In this document: positions 5,030 to 10,513 of the stretch, one piece after another
Position numbering within the stretch: position 1 is the stretch's first letter
Layout of the letters: each line of letters opens with the position of its first letter
Source of the DNA: Clostridiaceae bacterium
GTDB taxonomy: Bacteria; Bacillota; Clostridia; Oscillospirales; Acutalibacteraceae
Reading direction: 5' to 3'
Length of the DNA: 10,513 bases
Assembly: GCA_016295895.1 (NCBI GenBank)
Contig: JAEDKI010000056.1
Location: 1 to 10,513 of the forward strand
The notes under the pieces: generated by a model
What the model saw: only the letters and a program-made list of their open reading frames with translations
Databases searched by the model: none
Told to the model about the DNA's origin: nothing
Program-made: the position numbers and the translations under genes

Positions 5030-5707
5030 ATGGCAGTTACGCTCATCAGAGCAACGGTTCTCTATGCAATAATCATTTTTTTGATCAGGCTCATGGGAAA
5101 AAGGCAGATCGGAGAGCTTCAGCCCTCGGAGCTTGTCATAACCATGCTTTTGTCGGAGATAGCGTCAATACCGATGCAGGACAACACCATTCCGATTGTC
5201 AATTCAATCGTCGCTCTGTTTGTGCTGGTTGCGTTTGAAATTCTGACCTCTGCCGCAGGGCTGAAAAGCTACCGACTGCGCTCTTTTTTGCAGGGTCATC
5301 CCGTTATTGTTATCCGTGACGGAAAAATCGACATGAAAGCGTTGAAAAAGCTCAGAATGACCGTCAACGACCTTTTAACCGCTCTCAGAGAAAAGGATGT
5401 TTTTGAAATTTCTCAGGTTTCCTACGCAATTTTTGAAACCACGGGTAAAATCAGCGTTTTGTTAAAGCCCGAACACAGAAATTCGACTGCCGCAGACCTG
5501 AATCTGTCGCCCCGTGACAGCGGAATGCCGTTTGCGGTTATATGCGACGGCAGAATAATTGAGGACACCGTTAAGGAATCGCCTCTCGACACGAGCGAGG
5601 TTAAAAAACTTGTCATCTCGAGCAAAATTCCGCTTAAAGAAATAATCATCATGACCGTTGATTCAAACGGCACGCCTTATATTGTCAGAAAGGACGGAGA
5701 AGCTTGA
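5030..5707 (+). CDS. YetF-type DUF421 membrane protein
   Basis: A 225-residue protein of the DUF421/YetF family. Hydrophobic segments at about 4-21, 33-48 and 54-75 form the membrane part, with the family motif MGKRQIGELQPSELVITMLL at 22-41 between the first two. A cytosolic alpha/beta domain follows (about 80-150: V-I-V-I-R-D-G-K-I, then L-T-A-L-R-E-K-D-V-F), and an extra C-terminal region to 225. Function is not established; YetF-like proteins are common in spore-forming Firmicutes. The ATG at 5021 directly abuts AAAAGG with no spacing, so the in-frame ATG at 5030, nine bases away, is preferred. No convincing promoter was found in the 127 bp between it and the divergent ROK gene. The stop overlaps the TTG start of the next gene. 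Confidence 0.88.
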   Translation: MAVTLIRATVLYAIIIFLIRLMGKRQIGELQPSELVITMLLSEIASIPMQDNTIPIVNSIVALFVLVAFEILTSAAGLKSYRLRSFLQGHPVIVIRDGKIDMKALKKLRMTVNDLLTALREKDVFEISQVSYAIFETTGKISVLLKPEHRNSTAADLNLSPRDSGMPFAVICDGRIIEDTVKESPLDTSEVKKLVISSKIPLKEIIIMTVDSNGTPYIVRKDGEA

Positions 5708-6084
5708 AAAGAGTTGCGGCGGCGGTTGTTTTGCTTTTGCTTGCCGTTTCAACTGCGGCGGCAGCGCATTTTGCTTTCAATTCTGAGCTTACGGCTCTGT
5801 CGGACTCAATCGAAATGCTTATCGACTGCGCAGAAAACTGCTCCGACGATGAACTGAAAGAAAAAACCGATGAAGTTCTCAGCGAATGGAAGCATTCCTC
5901 GGCATTGCTTCATTCTCTTGTCGTTCACGAGGGTATGGATGATCTGGAACAGAATCTGACCGCTCTGCCACTCATCATCGCCCATTCCGACCGAAGCGAA
6001 TACAAGCTGAAATGCATTGAAGCGATTAATCAGATTGAAAATCTTATCAACGCCGAAAAGCTGGATATTGAGAATATTCTTTAA
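5704..6084 (+). CDS. DUF4363-like membrane-anchored protein
   Basis: A 126-residue protein with one N-terminal hydrophobic segment (about 4-21, after K2-R3) and no clear cleavage site, so probably an anchor with the rest outside the membrane. The remainder is helical and acidic, with the pattern E-W-K-H-S-S-A-L-L-H-S-L-V-V-H at 60-74 that I associate with DUF4363, whose genes often sit next to DUF421 genes in Clostridia. The start is TTG at 5704, overlapping the DUF421 stop as TTGA, with GGACGGAG just ahead. Coupled translation is likely. No function is known to me. No terminator is visible after it. Confidence 0.75.
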   Translation: MKRVAAAVVLLLLAVSTAAAAHFAFNSELTALSDSIEMLIDCAENCSDDELKEKTDEVLSEWKHSSALLHSLVVHEGMDDLEQNLTALPLIIAHSDRSEYKLKCIEAINQIENLINAEKLDIENIL

Positions 6085-6127
6085 TTATGTACAATTTGTA
6101 AATTCGGTTGCGGGGCATTGCGGACTA

Positions 6128-6156
6128 TTGCTTTTTTGCGTAAAAAATGATAAAAT
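6128..6156 (+). promoter_or_regulatory. Promoter of the NfeD-SPFH operon
   Basis: TTGCTT (6128-6133), a 17-bp spacer, and TAAAAT (6151-6156), followed about 50 bp later by the NfeD start. The spacing is ideal and each box has acceptable mismatches. Confidence 0.65.
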
Positions 6157-6162
6157 ATATTA

Positions 6163-6178
6163 AACTTCGATCGGAGTT
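6163..6178. promoter_or_regulatory. 16-bp near-perfect palindrome at the transcription start, possible operator
   Basis: AACTTCGATCGGAGTT reads the same on both strands except for one position pair, and begins six bases after the -10 box, so it would cover the transcription start. A DNA-binding dimer site is plausible; nothing here identifies the protein. Confidence 0.38.
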
Positions 6179-6205
6179 AAAACCAAGTCAGGAGGAGGAG
6201 AATTT

Positions 6206-6643
6206 ATGGAATATGCAATGCTTATTTTCTGGATTGTTCTGCTCGTTGTTCTTGTCATTGTCGAGGCCGCAACGGCTCAGCTTGTGACAATTTGGTTTGC
6301 CGCAGGCGCCGCCGCAGCATTGATTGCCGAGCGCTGTCATGCGCCCGAATGGCTGCAGTGGATAATTTTCATCGCCGTTTCGGTAATCGCTCTGATTGCA
6401 ACACGGCCGTTAGTCCGAAAAGCTACAAAAGCCAAGCGTCAGCCCACCAATGCGGATCGCTGTATCGGCCAGACCGCAGTTGTTATTGAAGAAATCAACA
6501 ATATTGAGGGCAAGGGGCAGGTTCATGTTAACGGTATCCCATGGACTGCACGCTCGCTTGACGGAACGGTATTCAAAAAAGACGAGCTTGTGACGGTCGA
6601 AAGAATTGACGGCGTTAAGCTCATAGTCAAAGCGCAGAATTAA
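6206..6643 (+). CDS. Short NfeD-family membrane protein
   Basis: A 145-residue protein of the short (NfeD1b-like) group, without the serine-protease domain of long NfeD. Hydrophobic segments at about 5-20, 25-41 and 50-66 are followed by a basic linker (71-80) and a soluble OB-fold domain (about 83-143: G-Q-T-A-V-V-I, G-Q-V-H-V-N-G-I-P-W-T-A, V-T-V-E-R-I-D-G-V-K-L). Known biology: such NfeD proteins are encoded beside stomatin/SPFH genes, as in E. coli ybbJ-qmcA, and are thought to work with them in membrane microdomains. Here the SPFH gene follows by 32 bp. The start has a very strong repeated GGAGG site at 6190-6199. Confidence 0.9.
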   Translation: MEYAMLIFWIVLLVVLVIVEAATAQLVTIWFAAGAAAALIAERCHAPEWLQWIIFIAVSVIALIATRPLVRKATKAKRQPTNADRCIGQTAVVIEEINNIEGKGQVHVNGIPWTARSLDGTVFKKDELVTVERIDGVKLIVKAQN

Positions 6644-6675
6644 AATTTATATAAAGAATTAAGGAGGAAACAGGT

Positions 6676-7599
6676 ATGGAGTTCATTATTTTAATTCTTC
6701 TCGCAGTTTTCATTCTCACGGTAGTTATTCTTAACATCAAAATCGTTCCGCAGTCAAAGGCTTATGTCATTGAAAGGCTCGGAACATACAGCGCAACCTG
6801 GCAGACGGGCTTCCACTTCAAGATTCCTTTCCTTGAGAGAGTTGCAAAGCAGGTTTCTCTCAAAGAGCAAATCGTTGATTTCCCGCCCCAGCCCGTTATC
6901 ACCAAGGATAATGTTACCATGCAGATAGACACGGTCGTTTTCTTCCAGATAACCGACCCCAAGCTTTTTGCATACGGCGTTGAAAGACCCATTTCCGCAA
7001 TTGAAAATCTGACCGCAACAACCCTCAGAAACATCATCGGCGAAATGGAGCTTGATCACACTCTCACTTCAAGAGATGTCATAAACGCAAAAATCAGAGG
7101 TATTCTTGACGAAGCAACAGACCCGTGGGGCATCAAGGTCAACAGAGTTGAGCTTAAAAACATCCTGCCCCCCAAAGAGATTCAGGACGCCATGGAGAAG
7201 CAGATGAAGGCTGAGCGTCAGCGCCGTGAAGCAATCCTCACCGCAGAGGGCGAAAAGGCAAGCAAGATTCTTGTTGCCGAAGGTCAGAAAGAAAGCCAGA
7301 TTCTCGCCGCAGAAGCTGAAAAGCAGAGCGCAATCCTCGCCGCAGAAGCCGTTAAGGAAGCAAAAATCAAAGAGGCAGAGGGTGAAGCGGAAGCTATCCT
7401 CAAGGTTGAGCAGGCAAGAGCAAAGGCAATCGAGCTTATCAATCAGGCCGCTCCCGGTCAGGGCTATCTGACAATCAAGAGCCTTGAAGCATTTGAAACT
7501 GCGGCTGACGGCAAGGCAACAAAGCTCATCATTCCGAGCGACCTTCAGGGCCTTGCAGGTCTTGCGGCAAGTGCAAAGGAAGTTCTTTCAGATAAATAA
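6676..7599 (+). CDS. Stomatin/SPFH-domain membrane-microdomain protein
   Basis: A 307-residue stomatin-like protein (slipin/QmcA group). An N-terminal membrane segment at about 3-21 is followed by the SPFH domain at about 22-175, with the family marks V24-P-Q-S-K-A-Y-V-I-E-R-L-G, T-G-F-H-F-K-I-P-F and K-D-N-V-T-M-Q-I-D. A long Ala/Glu/Lys coiled coil at about 176-255 includes five tandem 11-residue units from 186 to 240. The C-terminal tail ends with a typical A-T-K-L-I-I-P-S segment. Such proteins form large rings at the membrane that organise proteases, transporters or lipids; the client here is unknown. The ribosome site AAGGAGGAA is 7 bases before the ATG. It is the second and last gene of the NfeD operon, ended by the terminator at 7621. 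The length is normal. Confidence 0.95.
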   Translation: MEFIILILLAVFILTVVILNIKIVPQSKAYVIERLGTYSATWQTGFHFKIPFLERVAKQVSLKEQIVDFPPQPVITKDNVTMQIDTVVFFQITDPKLFAYGVERPISAIENLTATTLRNIIGEMELDHTLTSRDVINAKIRGILDEATDPWGIKVNRVELKNILPPKEIQDAMEKQMKAERQRREAILTAEGEKASKILVAEGQKESQILAAEAEKQSAILAAEAVKEAKIKEAEGEAEAILKVEQARAKAIELINQAAPGQGYLTIKSLEAFETAADGKATKLIIPSDLQGLAGLAASAKEVLSDK

Positions 7600-7620
7600 A
7601 AACCGAATAAAACCGTTTTT

Positions 7621-7649
7621 ACGGCAGGCTGATCCCCTGCCGTTTTTTT
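7621..7649 (+). terminator. Intrinsic terminator after the SPFH gene
   Basis: ACGGCAGG (7621-7628) pairs perfectly with CCTGCCGT (7636-7643) around a 7-base loop, and seven T follow to 7649. It starts 22 bp after the SPFH stop. Confidence 0.93.
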
Positions 7650-7717
7650 GTTTTCCGTGATATTATACTTTAATGAACCGCATATAAAAATATAATATAG
7701 ATATTTTAATTTAGTGA

Positions 7718-7746
7718 TTGAATTTAATGTAAATTGATGTTACAAT
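7718..7746 (+). promoter_or_regulatory. Promoter of the reductase-AcnX operon
   Basis: TTGAAT (7718-7723), a 17-bp spacer, and TACAAT (7741-7746). A strongly A/T-rich stretch lies upstream (about 7678-7717), which could act as an UP element. The reductase ATG follows at 7776 with AGGAGGG at 7764-7770. Confidence 0.75.
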
Positions 7747-7775
7747 AAGATGAAAAATATATCAGGAGGGATATA

Positions 7776-10049
7776 ATGAGCAAGGCACCTTCAACAGACA
7801 AAAAGGTTCAGGAGCTTATGAATTCATATGCCGATTGGTTTCTTGACGAAAAGAAGCTCAAAGAGGGCAAAATGACTTCGGACCTGTACCCCTACGACAC
7901 AATGTTTTCCCCCGTTCAGATTAACCGCATGACGGTCAAAAACAGGATCGTCATGGCGCCCATGGGCAATATCTCAATGTGCGACGAAACAGGCAGACCC
8001 AACGAAAAAATGATCGCCTATTTCACCGAGAGAGCAAAGGGCGGCGTCGGACTGATAACAACCGGTCTCGTTCCCGTAACTCACGGCATTGACAATTCCA
8101 TAACCGAGCTTGACAAGCTGACTTATTTCCCCAGAATTGACCGCAGCAGAACGGTTTTCGCCGGCTGGCGTGACCTTGCGGCAAACTGTCATTCCTACGG
8201 TTCAAGAATCTTTTTGCAGGCAACCGCAGGTCTCGGCAGAGTCGGCAACCCTCAGTGCCTTGTTACTCAGTTTAAGCTTCCCGTTTCGGCTTCGTGGAAC
8301 AAAAACTGGTATATGCCCGAGGTTCCGTGCCTTCGTCTTTCAGACCGTAAAATCAAGAAGATTATCAAGAACATAGGTCAGGCAGCCGCCGATGCAAAGG
8401 CGATGAACCTTGACGGCATTTATCTTCACGGCCATGAGGGCTATCTTATTGAACAGCTCACCAACCCCGCATTCAACCGCCGCTCAATGGGCAAATATGC
8501 CGATTGGCAGGCTTTCGGTATCGATATGATCAAAGAAATCCGCAAGCGTGCAGGCGACCGTTACCCCATCATGTACAGAATCGACCTTTCTCTTGCTCTT
8601 AACGAAACCTACGGCGAAAGAATGGACGCTTCATCACTCAAGAATTATAAAAACGGCAGAACCATCGCAATGACCCTTGACTACATGAAGAATCTTGTCA
8701 AGGCGGGCGTTGACATCTTCGATGTTGACCTCGGCTGCTATGACAACTGGTGGCTCCCCCACCCGCCGGGATCAATGCCTCCCGGATGCTTCCTTGACAT
8801 TGCAAAGATCGTTAAGGACTTCTTCAAGGAGAACAGCATCGTTTCAAACGCAGGCGTTCCCGTTCCCGTTGTCGGCGTCGGCAAGCTCGGCTATCCCGAC
8901 CTTGCGGAAAAGGCCCTCAGAGACGGTCTTTGCGACATGGTCATGCTCGGCAGACCTCTGCTTGCAGACCCCGAATGGCCCAACAAGGCACGCACAGGCA
9001 GAGTTAACGAAATCCGCCCGTGCATCGGCTGTCAGGAAGCCTGCCTCAACGAATTTGTTGAGGGCGGCCATCCCCAGTGCGCCGTTAACCCCAGAACCGC
9101 ATTTGAAGAAATCTATCCCGACGCCCCCGTTGCCGCCGAAAAGCCCTGCAAAATCGCAGTTATCGGCTCAGGACCCGCAGGTATCATGTGCGCCGTTACA
9201 GCCGCAAAGAGAGGCCATGAGGTTGACCTTTTTGAAAAAGACAGCCGTATCGGCGGCAGACTCAACAGCGCAAGCGTTCCCGGCATCAAGTTTGATGTTG
9301 CCAACTATCTTGAATACCTCAGGGGCGTTATCGAGAGAACAGAAAAGGATTATAAATTCAAGCTTCACCTTAGCAGCGAAGCGACCCCCGAAGCAATCAA
9401 GGCGGCAGGCTACGACAAGATTGTTGTTGCCGTCGGCACAAATGACATCACCTTCAAGCTTCCCGGATATGAGAACGCCAAAACCGCTCAGGCAGTTGCC
9501 GTTCTTGAAAATCCCGGACTTGTTAAAGACGCAAAGGACATTATCGTTATCGGCGGCGGCGTTGTCGGCTGTGAAACCGCATATTTCCTCAACAAAGAGC
9601 ACGGCAAGAATGTTACCGTTATCGAAATGACCCCCTATTTCATGAATCATACCTGCACTGCCAACAGAGGCTATCTTCTGAAATATATGTACGATTCAAA
9701 AATCAAGCTTCTCAACTGCACGAAGCTCCTTGAATTCGTTGACGGCGGCGTTAAGGTTTCACGCAATCATCACAAGAATGTTCCCGACCCGTATCTGACC
9801 TGGACTCCGATTCTCCCCGAAAATGTTGAGAATCCTCTTGCCAAGAAGATCGGCGACGAATCATCCGAGGAAATCATCAAGGGCGACATGATTATCATGG
9901 CAGGCGGCGGCAGACCCGACGAGGCTCTGTTCCACAAGTTCCAGGAAGTCTGCAACGATAAGGAAGTATATAACATCGGCGACAGCTTCAAGGGCGGAAA
10001 AGTATTTGAAGCAACCAAGTCCGGCTATATGCTCGCTCTTTCACTCTAA
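7776..10049 (+). CDS. Old-yellow-enzyme/2,4-dienoyl-CoA-reductase-like Fe-S flavoprotein
   Basis: A 757-residue NAD(P)H-dependent enoate/ene-reductase-type enzyme. An extra N-terminal region (1-40) precedes the FMN-binding TIM barrel (about 41-405; Y-D-T-M-F-S-P-V, V-K-N-R-I-V-M-A-P-M-G, phosphate-site G-R-P-L-L-A-D-P-E-W). A 4Fe-4S cluster site follows: C416-x2-C419-x3-C423-x11-C435. The FAD Rossmann motif is G464-S-G-P-A-G469, an NAD-type motif is G593-G-G-V-V-G598, and the closing FAD motif is I-G-D (734-736). The substrate-site segment reads H218-G-H-E-G-Y223: the E-G-Y matches the form in FadH with its catalytic Tyr, not the H-x-x-H/N of simple ene reductases. Fatty-acid DCR, bile-acid BaiCD/BaiH-like and aromatic-acrylate reductases share this layout, so the substrate cannot be named. 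Codon use is strongly biased (GGC, CTT, AAG), hinting at high expression. It is the first gene of an operon with AcnX 22 bp on. Confidence 0.92.
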   Translation: MSKAPSTDKKVQELMNSYADWFLDEKKLKEGKMTSDLYPYDTMFSPVQINRMTVKNRIVMAPMGNISMCDETGRPNEKMIAYFTERAKGGVGLITTGLVPVTHGIDNSITELDKLTYFPRIDRSRTVFAGWRDLAANCHSYGSRIFLQATAGLGRVGNPQCLVTQFKLPVSASWNKNWYMPEVPCLRLSDRKIKKIIKNIGQAAADAKAMNLDGIYLHGHEGYLIEQLTNPAFNRRSMGKYADWQAFGIDMIKEIRKRAGDRYPIMYRIDLSLALNETYGERMDASSLKNYKNGRTIAMTLDYMKNLVKAGVDIFDVDLGCYDNWWLPHPPGSMPPGCFLDIAKIVKDFFKENSIVSNAGVPVPVVGVGKLGYPDLAEKALRDGLCDMVMLGRPLLADPEWPNKARTGRVNEIRPCIGCQEACLNEFVEGGHPQCAVNPRTAFEEIYPDAPVAAEKPCKIAVIGSGPAGIMCAVTAAKRGHEVDLFEKDSRIGGRLNSASVPGIKFDVANYLEYLRGVIERTEKDYKFKLHLSSEATPEAIKAAGYDKIVVAVGTNDITFKLPGYENAKTAQAVAVLENPGLVKDAKDIIVIGGGVVGCETAYFLNKEHGKNVTVIEMTPYFMNHTCTANRGYLLKYMYDSKIKLLNCTKLLEFVDGGVKVSRNHHKNVPDPYLTWTPILPENVENPLAKKIGDESSEEIIKGDMIIMAGGGRPDEALFHKFQEVCNDKEVYNIGDSFKGGKVFEATKSGYMLALSL

Positions 10050-10071
10050 TTTACCGAAAGGATAATTCAGT

Positions 10072-10513
10072 ATGGAATATAAAATGACACTCACGCAGGA
10101 GGAGCAGGATATACTCAACGGCTCCAAGGGCGAAGCCATGGCAAAGGTTATGAAAACCCTTGTTATGTACGGCGATGCTTTCGGCGCTGAGAAAATGGTT
10201 CCCGTCACAAGCAAGATGGGTCACCTTGTTACAAGCTTCGGCCTCGGCGTTATGAAGCCCGTTTATGAGCTTATGGATAAGCTTATCGAGGGCGGCGCAC
10301 TTTCAACCCAGAAATTCTCGGTTGACCCCAAGCCCCTCGACCCCAATGTTCCCGCAAACTTCCTTCAGAAGGTTGTTTTCAAGAAGTTTATGTATAATAT
10401 GCAGGACAGCTACGACGCTCAGCTTTCAAAGCTCGGCCTCATCGACAGCAAGTCCTACACCTGCACCTGCTACATGGACGAAGTCGGCAACATTCCCAAC
10501 AAGGGTGAGGTTC
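10072..10513 (+). CDS. Aconitase X (AcnX/DUF521) large subunit, 5' part, cut by the window end
   Basis: 147 codons are open to the window edge. The N-terminus has the AcnX pattern: L7-T-x-E-E-x-x-x-L-N-G-x-x-G-E (7-21), then M-K-T-L-V-M-Y-G-D-A-F-G-A-E (27-40) and V-P-V-T-S. Near the visible end T-C-T-C-Y-M (129-134), followed by G-N-I-P-N-K-G-E, corresponds to the conserved cysteine segment of the family. The protein begins directly with the catalytic domain, so the small swivel subunit should be a separate gene, probably downstream. Known AcnX activities are cis-3-hydroxy-L-proline dehydratase and, in archaea, phosphomevalonate dehydratase; the substrate here is open. GAAAGGAT at 10056-10063 serves the ATG at 10072. 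The 22-bp gap and absence of a terminator put it in the reductase operon. Confidence 0.86.
   Translation, partial: MEYKMTLTQEEQDILNGSKGEAMAKVMKTLVMYGDAFGAEKMVPVTSKMGHLVTSFGLGVMKPVYELMDKLIEGGALSTQKFSVDPKPLDPNVPANFLQKVVFKKFMYNMQDSYDAQLSKLGLIDSKSYTCTCYMDEVGNIPNKGEV

Noticed and set aside
7650..7717. Riboswitch or leader RNA before the reductase gene
   Set aside because: The stretch lies upstream of the predicted promoter, is simple A/T-rich sequence and shows no conserved paired structure.
8695..9630. 311-codon plus-strand frame inside the reductase gene
   Set aside because: A shifted-frame shadow of the reductase. It is Ser/Arg/Ala/Pro-rich with no domain, whereas the main frame carries all cofactor motifs.
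9168..9650. 160-codon minus-strand frame opposite the reductase gene
   Set aside because: Antisense shadow produced by biased codon use. It has no promoter or ribosome site and the composition is not protein-like.

Overview
The window looks like a chromosome segment of a low-to-moderate-GC Firmicute, most likely an anaerobic gut-type Clostridia/Oscillospirales bacterium. The basis is: strong GGAGG ribosome sites, TTGACA/TATAAT-like promoters, U-tract terminators, a tRNA-Thr with U at the discriminator position, a YetF/DUF4363 pair, and an Fe-S flavin reductase of the dienoyl-CoA-reductase type. Taxonomy is inferred from gene content, not tested.

Layout. (1) 1-69: 3' half of a tRNA, probably Thr, and its terminator. 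(2) 70-765: no credible gene. Instead there are at least ten short palindromes, eight followed by CTAC or a one-base variant and two preceded by GTAG. This is the architecture of REP elements (GTAG foot plus hairpin). The arms differ between copies but stay self-complementary. (3) 729-1558: a promoter, a nucleotidyltransferase (MNT)/HEPN gene pair of toxin-antitoxin type, visibly more A/T-rich than its neighbours, and a hairpin shared with the converging operon. (4) 4962-1581, minus strand: a three-gene sugar operon from one near-consensus promoter, with ROK kinase, GmhA-like sugar-phosphate isomerase and cytoplasmic GH2 glycosidase. (5) 5030-6084, plus strand: YetF-type DUF421 membrane protein and a DUF4363-like membrane-anchored protein, with overlapping stop and start. 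(6) 6128-7649: promoter, short NfeD protein and stomatin/SPFH protein, closed by a clear terminator. (7) 7718-end: promoter, a 757-aa old-yellow-enzyme/2,4-dienoyl-CoA-reductase-like Fe-S flavoprotein, and the first 147 codons of an aconitase X (AcnX) large subunit, cut by the window edge.

How the genes work together. In the sugar operon, GH2 would release a monosaccharide inside the cell, the ROK kinase would phosphorylate it and the SIS protein would interconvert aldose and ketose phosphates. The substrate is unknown and no transporter is in view. NfeD and the SPFH protein form the known membrane-microdomain pair. The flavin reductase and AcnX, 22 bp apart behind one promoter, suggest a dehydration/reduction pathway for a small hydroxylated acid that I cannot name. 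The items most worth pursuing are the REP-like cluster, the reductase-AcnX operon, and the glycosidase-isomerase-kinase operon. Several gene starts given here are internal to the longest reading frame, chosen from ribosome-site spacing and, for the ROK kinase, promoter position.
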